Assembly (NCBI GenBank): GCA_037042915.1
Contig: CM073198.1
Location: forward strand, 186,001-250,000
DNA from: Auricularia sp. M13
Lineage: Eukaryota; Basidiomycota; Agaricomycetes; Auriculariales; Auriculariaceae
Length of the DNA stretch: 64,000 bases
Reading direction: 5' to 3'
Part shown: positions 46,030 through 55,987 of the stretch, in pieces
How the letters are laid out: each line of letters starts with the position of its first letter
How positions within the stretch are numbered: position 1 is the stretch's first letter
Notes under the pieces: model-generated
The model's input: the letters and a program-made list of their open reading frames with translations, nothing else
What the model was told of the DNA's origin: nothing
Databases searched by the model: none
Translations under genes and position numbers: made by a program

Positions 46030-46314
46030 GGCGGGAACGAAGTGCGGCGCGGCCGCGACGGCGCGCTGCGCGCGATTGATCCATTAACGCCGTTGCTCGA
46101 TGGAGCGCGGCTGCGCGGTCGACTCGCCGAGGGCTCGGCCGATTGGGCGCTAAAAACTGTGGCGCCAGCGGTCTAGCTGCACACATCGCTCTTAACTTCG
46201 GAATCTTTTCGTCGGATCTCTCATTTGCACCCGCCGTTCTCATCACACCGCCTCTATTTCTTCGACCCATCCAGTAGACGCGATCGTGGGCAGCGACCGC
46301 TGGGGAGGAGCTTG
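45987..46314 (-). repeat. Right terminal inverted repeat
   Basis: 328 bp, reverse complement of 40021-40348. It holds the helicase promoter and first 14 codons. It is followed directly by the second CCTCCGAGC of the target duplication. Confidence 0.93.
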
Positions 46315-46323
46315 CCTCCGAGC

Positions 46324-47645
46324 TTGCGCTGCAGAGGTTGCCGACCCCGGGCTCCGGCGGAGCTCGAGGCCGGTCCGGTGCGCTGTAGACCCAGTGGACT
46401 ACGTGTTTGCATGTTGAGGTTGACTGAGAGCTGTAATCCAACACTTCATGAAGTTTTGAGGCTCCCTGTGTGCAGCAAATGTGCAGCAACCAAGCAGTAA
46501 CTTGACAATAACACTTGCTGGCTCTGACGGCACTGATCGGATCTAGCAAAACCGGAACACGCGGAAGTATATCCGCGGATTACGGAAGCATATCCGCGGA
46601 CATGGCACAGCCGTCCTTACGGCCGCGAACCTGAAGCCGGTACTCACATGGGACTGTATGCAAGCACCGTTTCAAATGGTGATCGTTCAACTCTCAGCGA
46701 GAGAACTGCGCGAAAATCGAGGCATGTAAACGAAAAGAAAAAAAACCATGTCTTTCTGGCGTCGTGGATTCAGATCTATTGTGCGTCGAACCCGGTGTAC
46801 CGATACCCATGTGCTAGAGACCTTGGTAGGAACAGTAGACAGCTAGGCAGAACTCTCTGGAAAGGCAGGCATAGCGACGACGAATTGAGCACCAAACCTC
46901 GTAGTAGTTGAAGCTGGCAAAGGATGAGGACGAAGAACAAATCGCTGACAGTAACACTCTCGCACATAAGAGGCCGCAAAACTCGACAGTTTGAATGAGA
47001 CGCAAGACTGCGAGCATAAAAGGTGGTTTTGGTGTGCGTGGGGGCTATGTAAGGTTCAAAAAAATTCCAGATATTGCCCAAATGCGGGTGTGACATGAAA
47101 CACGGGACATGAGACATGGCCTTCCTTTCTCGCAAAACCGCGGAGCCTCCTATCGGAATGAACCGGACAACAGGATGCTGGTTTTAAGACCTTCCACCTA
47201 TCGGCTTCAGGAATATAGGATGGATACCCTCAGCCTCTGCAGCTTGCAGAGGTTACCGACCCCATGCCGTCATTTTGCATCCGGCCCCCCCTTGACGTGT
47301 TTATACCTTTCCTCGACAGTTTCCGCTTTGCAAATTGGCTAGTTGTCCTGAACTTTGCAATTTCCGCTGGCTCAGTGCTCTCTCTCCATACTGAGGGATC
47401 TATAATTACAGGCAAATCGCTGCGTTGTCTTGTGCTGCGTTCTGCTGTAGTATCGTCCAGGTATGTGGACAATGAACTGTGGAATGGGATTGGGACTACT
47501 ACTACCACCTTTCTGAGGCATGTAAGACACGGCAAGCAGGTACTTGGAGGTGCACATGGTCCACATCTAGGTATGCATTCGTTCAAACTGTAAAAAGATG
47601 GACTGTCTACGAACATTAGGCTCGCAATGCACGGCATGAAACCCA
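46324..47645. other. Intergenic, no gene seen
   Basis: No supported coding region. A short direct repeat (CAGAGGTTRCCGACCCC) occurs at about 46333 and 47247. A paired TATCCGCGGA motif occurs near 46568 and 46590. Confidence 0.45.
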
Positions 47646-50116
47646 TTACTTGCGACTGAGCTCAAAATCACAATAGTCAGGAATTATGCCTTTCGCAGTG
47701 TCAATTTCGCGGACACTAGAGTAAGATTGCTCCGTCGCTATCCGTCCATGCGCCGCAGGAATATCGAGCGTGATGCCGGCGAGAACGAGTGCGGCGCGAG
47801 CACCTACGGGACGTCCCAGCTGCCCCAGCGCGCGAGCGAGGCAGGCGACCTTGTCATGCCTGACGACCCCCAGCTCCCGCCCCCTCGCGAACAGCGTGAC
47901 CCGCTCCACAGCGGGGCAGGCGAAGCTGTACACTCTCGCCGGCAAGTTATCGATGTCGTCGAACCTCGCCGGCAGCCAGGCGGCTTCGGCGAGGGACTCG
48001 GGTATGCGGTGAAAAATGAGACGATCGGCGATCGACACAGTGAAGTCCAGATAGAGCTCGCGCAGGGCATCCAGTGAGAGCGGCGTGAGGATGAGCTGCG
48101 CCAGGAAATACTCGTCGAGCGTGAGGGAGACCAGCTGAGCCTGCAGGGGCGGCAGGCGCTCGAGGCGCATGATGCCGACGTCATCGAGGACGCCATTGTC
48201 AAACCTCATACACCATTCTCGGCCCCTGGCAGTTCCGACCAGGCTCGAGTGACTACATATTGTTTTGTGCCGTTGGATATTGTTGCGGTCATCACGGCCG
48301 TCGCAAGCTCTGTCCGTTCGTCCGCGGGTTTTACGCCGCTTCGCCGAGCGTTCGGTCGCTGCTGCATACAGTCGGAGCACTGTTTACCCTCGGACGGAGA
48401 CTCGGCCAGGGTTATACGCCTCGGGCTGTTCAACTCGGGATATGATCTGCACGCCGCTCTCTACCCACCCAGAGGGTGAGACGACCTCGGTGCATACCCC
48501 AATTCGGCTCGGTGGAGGCTTCCTACCCTCGGACCAAGGTTCGGCAGCTCTCCCCTCGCTGTATGCGTCGGATATGGGCGTTGTGGTGCTCGGGACAGGC
48601 TCCAGGACCACCCTTCTGACCTCGGGCGGACTCGGTGGGTCACCCTGAACAACCTCGGAGGGTCGGGAACGCCTCTATTGGACTCCTCGTTGGTGCGATA
48701 CCCCTCGGATGGATAATAGGCCGGTTATCATCGCATGGTACAAGCTCGGCTACATCCTCGGACCCTCGGCCCGTGGCCTCAGCAGCTCGGCGCTCTCCCT
48801 GTGCACTCGGGAGGTGCTCTCCTTCTCGGTCCGTGCCCCCAGTGGGAGTGTGCGCGGATAGCATACCTCGGCATCTTCGCCCTGTCTCGGATCAGGTTCG
48901 ATTGGAGGTGTGGTAGGGTGTTGGCATCTTGGGAGACGATGGTGGATGGACCCTTTAGCTCCGGGATCACCCTGGACCGGATCAGCGGACCTTGGGGATG
49001 GGTATATAGGTTGTAGGGTGTAGATGCGTGTACCCTAGGTTTGGTCTGGTCAATTGTACCGCTTGTCCGTTCTTCCTCGTCTCTCTCTCTCCTCTCTTGG
49101 GCGTCGGTCTTGGCGAGTGACGAGCGCTCTGCCGTGACAGATATGAGCGTATAGCTCGGGCCTGCCGGCCGGCCAGAGCGCCTCATGGTAGTCAAGCCAG
49201 ATCTCCACATGCAGTAGGCGATATACGGGATCTCAGCGCGAGCGGCGTCTGTCCGGAGGACGTGCCCGAGCGCCCCTTCGGCGGTGTGGTCGTCAATTAT
49301 CAACTGCTGTAAGGAGAGACCGGACAGATCGACGTGCGTTTTCTCGTGAGCATCCACATAGTCACTGTCAGTGGATGGCGAGACGCGTATCTCCAGGGAG
49401 CACAGGGCTGGTAACGATTGGCCAGGCACAAGGTTTGCTGTGTGGCACGACACATCGAGATGGATGACACGCGCAAAAGCTGGGATGACGCCGCCAGCGA
49501 TTTCGTCCGCAGCCTCGAAGTCGAGAGAGACCACACGCAACGCCGGCGCGGCGCCGCCGAAGAGGTCGAAAGGAACGGAAGCGCTAAAACGTGGCTGTTC
49601 CTCGTTGCGGTCAAGACCGATGAATAGAGTACGCAGGCGCGTCGCCGGGAAGGCCAGTGCGGCGTACACTGCGCTGCAGTACCGGTTCGACACAAACAGG
49701 CGCAGTCTACCAAGCAGTGGCAGCGATTCTGTGACAAGAGCCAGAGCATGCTCGAATCCAGGAGGAAAGGCCTCGCGTTCGTCTTCATCGCATATGCAAT
49801 GAGAATGCAGAGCCAGGTTTCCAGGCCGTTTTTGCGCCGTAAAATGGTCGATGACGTTTGCAGACGTCGCCAGCTCGACCTCGTATGATTGCAATCGGCG
49901 AGAAAGATAGATGGTTCGCTGTATCTCGAGCCCTGCCATGCGCGCTGCAACATAGAATGCGTGGGAGACAGACAACATACGCCGGAGCTCCTTCTGGGGC
50001 ATGTATTCCAAGGCCAATGTCAAGAGCTCGACGGGAAGCCGCGGAATCCCCATGATGGCCGTGGGGAGAGCGGGAGCACAGGTGTCATACTGGTGGTAAG
50101 TGTGCTGCTGCGCCAT
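47646..50116 (-). pseudogene. F-box/LRR gene split by an 860-bp insertion
   Basis: The 5' half (49114-50116) has an F-box (PRLPVELLTLALEYMPQKELRRMLSV) after MAQQHTYHQYD and LRR-like segments (LRTLFIGLDRN, LRVVSLDF), ending near SYTLISVTAER. The 3' half (47646-48253) resumes with GREWCMRFDNGVLDD and LRELYLDF and ends FELSRK. The two fit as one basidiomycete F-box protein interrupted by 48254-49113. The frames also differ across the gap, so there is an additional intron or indel. It is probably non-functional; the 5' half could still make an F-box-only protein. Confidence 0.75.
48254..49113. mobile_element. Unclassified 860-bp insertion with 8-bp direct repeats
   Basis: Flanked by CGAGTGAC at 48246-48253 and 49114-49121, fitting a target duplication. 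The interior is rich in scattered CTCGG motifs, has a TATATAGG near its right end (about 49004) and ends in a CT-rich tract. I see no terminal inverted repeats and no coding capacity. It could be a non-autonomous DNA element or another short element; the class is open. Confidence 0.6.
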
Positions 50117-50547
50117 GGTGGGAGGGAAGGTTGAGCAGCCAACGCAATCCCCCCACCGCTATGGCGGTTGATCCGAGAGATCACCGGCCGGCCCGGTATC
50201 CTGCCACGCACTGGAATACTTTGCGGGCTAACGAGTCTACTGCAAGCGTGTAGAATGACTTATATCGAGCTAGTAATGCATTAAAAATAATAAATAAATG
50301 CTTAAACTCGCGTACATGTATCAATTCCAGGGATATTGTAGAGTAGCTGATCAAAGAGTTGATATTGTATGGGTTAATTTAACGAGGAAGTTTATGAAGG
50401 CCATGGCTCAGTGGATAATATGCAGACGAGCGAGCCCAGGTCTTTGGATCAATCCCGGCGACGGTCGGTCATATCTGTATTCTTACTTTGGTTCATTAAA
50501 CTTTTAATTCCTCTTTATTTTCATCTTTTGTATATTTCTTCCTGGCC
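50117..50547. other. AT-rich spacer
   Basis: AT-rich sequence without a gene between the split F-box gene and the left end of the Plavaka element. Confidence 0.5.
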
Positions 50548-50786
50548 CATCAGGAAAAATTCCCTGCTACAGAGGAGAGGCTACTCGACGTAGCAATCTG
50601 TAGGACTTTGTAGATCGGGCCGTCTTTGTTGGCATTGGTAGTACTTTGTAGGTGACTCAAATCTCTGTAGCACGCTGTAGCTTGCTCAGACTACCGTAGC
50701 ACACTGTAGCACGTTGTAACCGGACACAAATACAGGGTGCTACATAAGTGCCGAACATTACGGTGGACTACAATGCAATACATAAA

Positions 50787-53786
50787 CTACTCCTTGGTAT
50801 CTACCATTGCAAAGGTCAGATCATCCAAAAAATCATTAAGGTACACACGGGCGCAGAGGCTCAAACTGTTAGAAGCATTCCAGGATCGTGGGATAGGAAA
50901 TGAACCGACGTGCGGGAACAGGAAGCAACTACGGATGATCTTATCGACGCGCACGACACCTGCGCGGTTCCTTCCGCCTCGGACAGATCGCGATGTGGTT
51001 AGCAATGAGACATCAGCCGCTCGTGCTGCCCGGAATGGGTTGAAGAACTCAACGTACGCAAGCGGATCGGGATAATTGAAGCGCTCCGGCAGAGTGAATA
51101 TAACGCGCACCCGAACGGCCTGCATTTCTAGGCGGACATTAGAGAGAAGCACGTCACCCTGAATGATTTGCGTACCTTGCAAGCATGTGGCCTTGACCGA
51201 TGAATCCAAATGCAGGGGAACGAGCGCGGTATCAAAGTACGCGGGGGACAGTGCCAGCCGGCGCATCTGCGGATTTGAAGCTGGCCTCGGTGTGGCGCGA
51301 ACGACATCTCGCAGATGGAGCCCGCTGACGTTGATCTTGACCCGCTTGAAAACATCAAAACGGTCTGTGATATCGAGATCTGCAGAAATTCCGGGTATCG
51401 TCTCGCGGATGAACGTCTCGACGCATTGGCTGAAATCGGCTGCCTCATGGCTGAGGGCTATGGTGGCAGCATCCCGGGCCGGGTATGACGGCGCCTTAGG
51501 TAGGTGGTGAGTGTCAACACCGTCCTCCGTGGTGTTGTCGATGCCGTCCGCTGAGACGATGCTGCCAGAATCAGAATCTACAGGGGTATCAAGGGATGTG
51601 GGATCTCCGTTGCCGAGCGACCAGGACAGGTAGGATGCGAAAGTGCGAACTGCCTCGCGCTGGCGAAGCCAGACAGTCATCTGGGCAATGTAGTCGCGAC
51701 GATTTGATGCGCGGTAAGCCTCCTTGCAGTAGTCGATATGAAAGCGCTCCGGCGCCTCCGTGTCGTAGCCGTCCGCCGCCCCAAGCCACTGAATAGGTTC
51801 AATGTAATGCGACAAACTGTGGAGCTTTGGGATATTGAAGTGCTCCCGGACCCCGGCGTCGATGAAATACTGTTTGTGAGCATGGAAACGGTCATATGCG
51901 CCCTTCATGAAGGCCAGAGTCGCATCCGAATGCAGCGGGAGGCGGGCACAATAGATGAAGTCCAACAGGGCGCGGACGGCCTGGCCTAGACACTTGTCGT
52001 GATGCCCCGCAACGACACCAAGGATAACCTTCTCCACGTTGCGATACTCCGCACCGGTCCATTGAGACATAACGCTGAAGCCTTTATTGAAGTGGCAGAC
52101 AGTGGGATGAAGCGGCATAGCCATGAGCCGGCGATCCACTTCATCAGCACCGATGATCGCGATGCACCACTGGAGGAGATGGTCACCGAAGATGCCCTTA
52201 TGCAGCTGGTGCAGCATATCGGGTGGGAAGGAACGGAAAATGTCGCAGTGAGGCAAGTCTTCCCAGAACGGCGAGACAATGTCTGTGAGGCCAAGCGCCT
52301 TGACCGCGGGATCGGCGGGTCCACGTTTCAATAATCTGAGAACTGAGTCGCGCGAGCGATAGGCCCAAGTATGGGGCTCACCACTTTTCTTGTGCTGAGC
52401 AACACAGACGGGGCATTGGTTGTTCCGGCAGCCAGCCACGAGACAGCGCTCCGGATAGTCGCCAATGTAAGCTGCCAGAATCGGGTAGACGCGGCGAACA
52501 TGACCATCTGCACAGAGCATATCGATGCCGTCGGCGCCGGCCTTCTTCAACGGCTCAAGAACGATGGACATGCAATGGTGGAAAAGGCGATGCTGTGCGC
52601 GAGAACGAGCTTCACGCGTCTCGAAGATCGGTAGCTTTGTGACGGGGAGGTAGCCGAGGAGGATAGTTGCATGGGATGTAGGTTGCCGGCGAACGTCCTT
52701 GGGCAAATTGCCGATGGTGAGATAAATCGGATAGGCTTGTTTATCGCCACTGAAGGCGGACAGCTGTGTCTTGTCGGACGCGAGTATAACAGGGCAGATA
52801 GTAACCCCAGGTGGGAGTCGTTTCTGCATGTTCTCAGACGCGCAGACAGTTGTCAAACGAGCGGCTTACCTGCAGATCCCACCACCAATTTGCCGTCCAC
52901 ATCTCTCCATAGCAACGCTGTGTCTGCTGCTCATCAACCCAGAGCCGAACAGGGCGATAGACAAGCAGGTCTTGAAAGGCTGGGTTGGCGAGGAGCTCTT
53001 TGATGAGGTTGACAGGGCTACGGTACCAGACCTCGACATCTTCCGTCATCAGTGTCTCGTGCTCGTCGCGCTTGTCGCCCTTCACCGTCACGACCCTGAC
53101 TTGCCACTGAGTTCCTTCAGGGAGAGAATCGACCTTTTTCATAAGCGCCCGGTTGTTGTGGAAGGACAGATTAGTGTCGCGGACCTGTGGCAGGAATGTC
53201 AGACACGAGAATAGCGATATAGAACCGCAATACACACCTTCTTCAGTTTCAAAAGACGGTCAGTGTCACCGTGCCCAATACCAGTAGAGACGAGCCATTC
53301 AGCGAATTCCCAATCGTCTTCGTCGTCGAATGGTGACATGGGATTCACGCCAAGCTCAGCCTGCTGACGGCGCCATTGCTCAAACGGAAGCTCGTGCTCC
53401 CCGAACGTCTCTGCTGCTGACTGTGGGAATGGCTGGGCGTAGTATTCATCCTCTATCTCCTCGATGCTGGGTTGGCGAGAAGCGCGGAGCGATTCATCGT
53501 CGAAGAAACCGGCCTCGTTGCCGTCATCCGCATGCAAGTTGCCCGCGTCGGACGGAGGCACTGGCGAGGGTAACCTTTTGGAGACCTCGACGCCGTCGGG
53601 GGGGCGCACACCAAGCAGCTGCGCGGCGTGCCAGTTGACAGACTCGTCCGTTGCATCTTCAGCACTTGGGTGGATGCGAGTGAGGTGCGTATTGCGTCCC
53701 TGCTTCGTTTGGAATGTGCGTCCGCAGTGCTCGCACCGATGCCGGCCCTTTATCAGGTTAGACAGGCGGCGTAAGGCTGAGTCCAT
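50787..53786 (-). CDS. Plavaka transposase
   Basis: Three exons (53238-53786, 52870-53184, 50787-52823) join in frame to 966 residues. The N-terminus has a C2H2 zinc finger, RCEHCGRTFQTKQGRNTHLTRIH, written here in two parts: the cysteines are in CEHC and the histidines in HLTRIH. An acidic linker follows. Exon 2 ends in the family sequence WWWDLQ and exon 3 begins KRLPPGVTICPVILASDKTQ, then KQAYPIYLTIGNLPKDVRR and SHATILLGYLPVTKL. PPDMLHQLHKGIFGDHLLQWC and EAPERFHIDYCKEAYRASN are further Plavaka hallmarks. Plavaka proteins are DDE transposases of the CACTA superfamily, common in Agaricomycetes. No breaks seen, so the element may be autonomous. It runs towards the left end of the element. Confidence 0.92.
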
Positions 53787-55850
53787 GCCTTCGAGGACGT
53801 CGGTAAGGAAGAGCTTGGAACCGACCGGAGATTTTCAGAGCACGCGACCATGATCAGCAAGCTGCGCCACTCAGGCACAGTGCCCATATATCCAAGAGGG
53901 AGCCTCTTCAAGGCTTGGAGACAGACAGTGAATATCGATATATGCATTCTATTATGACATGAAACTGCTAGGGAGTATACAGGCTGAATTGATGAATTAG
54001 CTCTCATGAATGACGCTGGAAGTAACAGCACTCACCGGTATTGGAAGCGAACAAGCAACCCACTCCTGTTCATGCAAGCCCGCAGCATGCTCCTTCAGCT
54101 CAAAGGCAGGGACCAGCAAGCAGAGGCCATGCTGCACCCAGAGAGCGTGATGGGCGCGAGCATGGGATCGTGCCGGTGTTGCCGTCAACGCAGGAGCCGA
54201 AGGCGTCGAGCATGCCTTCAGGTCGCTCTCCGCACGGTCAGGGTTGCAGCTGGCGCACACGCGAGCGGCTGGCGTGGTAAACCTGGGCGCAGAGCGCAGC
54301 TTTGGCGGGCTCGTGGCGGTGGTTGGCGACTCGATGAACGACGCGCCGCCTTGCAGTCCACTGAGGAACACCTTGCTAGGGCATCCCTTCGTCGTGCATC
54401 TCCCGCTCGTGCGTCTTGAGCGCATCGCGCAGGTCGGAGTGTTGCTAGTGAACGGCACGGGTAAACCCGCGGATCCAAGCTGGGCTACCCGTACTCGTAT
54501 CCGTAACGGGTGAGACCCGTCACACCCGTTGACCCGCAAGGGTGCAGGGTATCGCGACGGGTTTGCGGGTCTTATCCTCGCACAACGCGGGTACCGATAC
54601 CCGCAAATGGTTTACATCACAATAGGCCGGGCGGCACGGGCTGGACGGGCGCGGGAAGCGGGAACGAGAGCCGGCGAGCATGCCGCCGGCGGTGGAGAGC
54701 GTCAACACGCCAGTGCGCTCGTACGCTGGTTCGAGCTGCTGGGCGGGCCCGTTCCGCGCCAAAGAAGCCGGGCGGCGCGCGTCGGTTCGACACGGGGAAC
54801 GGGAATGGGCGCGCGTGCGCGCGTCGCCGGCGCTGGAGAGCGCCGACACGCCCAGCGAGCTTGTACCAGCGTACGGGCTGCTGGGCGCGTCCATTCCGCG
54901 CCAAGGATACCGGGCGGCGCGCGTCGGTTCGACGCGGAGAACGAGAACGGGCGCGCGCGCGCGCGTTGCCGGCGCTGGAGAGCGCTGGAGAGCGCCGACA
55001 CGCCCAGCAAGCTCGTACCAGCGTACGGGCTGCTGGGCGCGTCCGTTCTGCGCCAAGGAGGCCAGCGCGCTGGCAGGGGTCGGGCCATCAGCCAACAGGC
55101 GCGAGAGGGAGTCGGGCGGCCACTCAAAGTTGTGCGCAGTCAGCGAGCAGGCTGACTGCAGACTTCGGCGCAAAGGAAGGCCGGGAAACGCGCCTGTGTG
55201 CTCAGCAACGCCAGGCGGGGCGCGACGCACGTATCCGGCTGCGGGGAGGTGTTGCGCGCGGTGCCAAAGCTGGGCCACGTGTGTCTCGTCTGCAATGAGC
55301 AGTTCAGCGAGTCGTCGTTGGACACCAACGCGGAAGTCCGCACCACGTGCTCGTCATCCCGTCATCTCGCCATCCGACTTTAGGCTGAGCTACAAGTCGC
55401 GCGGCGCCGCCGCCGTTGGTTCGGATTGTGTGCATGTGGCCGTTGTGAATGAGGCAAGCAAGATATGCGCGTCGGACAGCGCTGTGCAGTCCAGCAAGCC
55501 TAGCACAATGACTGACAGACACCGCCGTTGCACGGAGCTTGCTGGGACGCGAAGTCCAGGTCTGGACTTTGCTGAGCGCCAAACACGGCTCGCCCGCCGA
55601 AGTCCTCGTCTAATTGACAGCTGCCATCCATGTTTGCGCACTTCCTGTGTGCTTAATCCTTGTTTTCGAGATTCCGCGGTGACGGACAGCCCAGCTCGCT
55701 GCAGAGCTCAAAGAACAGGCAAATCGCCATAAGTATCTGCAACGATGATGCCGCCTGCTGCTCACGTGACTGAGCGGCTTTACTCAGCACGGTTGTGTTT
55801 GCCCATTGTTTTGCTCGCAACTTGCCTTCCAACCGCATCTTGCCATGGCC
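53787..55850. other. Element interior: CGGGT-rich block and tandem repeats
   Basis: No gene can be supported. 54460-54620 is crowded with ACCCG/CGGGT words in both orientations. A GC-rich tandem array lies at about 54629-55070. Open frames here are long on both strands because of the GC-rich repeats. A short plus-strand piece (AVVGDSMNDAPP near 54318) resembles a HAD-phosphatase motif but lacks the rest of the domain. Confidence 0.5.
54629..55070 (+). repeat. GC-rich tandem repeat, about 140-bp unit, three copies
   Basis: The phrase TTCCGCGCCAA recurs at about 54754 and 54894 and as TTCTGCGCCAA at 55045, and GGCGGCGCGCGTCGGTTCGA at 54770 and 54908. The spacing is about 140 and 151 bp; the longer unit has an 11-bp internal duplication (GAGAGCGCTGG). 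Units are open in several frames but show no protein family. Confidence 0.8.
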
Positions 55851-55856
55851 CCAGCC

Positions 55857-55863
55857 TATAAAA
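55857..55863 (+). promoter_or_regulatory. TATA box of the DUF6532 gene
   Basis: TATAAAA at 55857-55863 stands about 130 bp before the ATG at 55988. The leader appears to contain an intron with donor GTGAGT at about 55937 and acceptor TTGCAG at 55981-55986, directly before the start codon. Confidence 0.6.
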
Positions 55864-55987
55864 GCGGGCGTGCAACGCACTCCCAGACCCCTTACCCCCA
55901 CATTTCCTCGTATTGCCAGCCGACAATCAGCACAGGTGAGTTATTTTTCCACCTAACCGTCTGACATGGGTGCTAACGACTTGCAGC

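Larger units (their letters stand above)
40021..46314. mobile_element. Complete DUF6589/RecQ-helicase DNA transposon, 6294 bp
   Basis: The ends are inverted repeats of 328 bp (40021-40348 and 45987-46314) that I read as identical with no indels, starting CAAGCTCCTCCCCAGCGG. They are flanked by an exact 9-bp direct repeat CCTCCGAGC (40012-40020 and 46315-46323), the expected target duplication. The interior is filled by two convergent genes, a DUF6589 protein (plus strand) and a RecQ-like helicase (minus strand), with about 11 bp between their stops. Long terminal repeats and a 9-bp duplication are Mutator-like traits, but neither protein is a recognised MULE transposase. Both genes look whole, so the element may be autonomous and recently inserted. 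What is seen: repeats, duplication and genes. What is inferred: mobility through these two proteins. Confidence 0.9.

Noticed and set aside
40021-46314. Helitron interpretation because of the helicase
   Set aside because: Helitrons carry Rep plus a Pif1-type helicase, lack TIRs and make no target duplication; this element has 328-bp TIRs, a 9-bp duplication and a RecQ-type helicase.
46560-46600. TATCCGCGGA repeats as a possible operator
   Set aside because: Only two copies, no neighbouring promoter or gene to regulate.
54244-54513. HAD-phosphatase-like motif VVGDSMND
   Set aside because: Only one motif is present, with no start-to-end domain and strong GC-repeat context; a real gene cannot be supported.
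55226-55380. CLVCNEQFSE followed by cysteines, possible zinc finger
   Set aside because: Too short, no consistent frame on either side; probably chance or an old fragment.
54510-55732. Several long overlapping frames on both strands
   Set aside because: They arise from GC-rich tandem repeats with few stops; no family, no splice logic.
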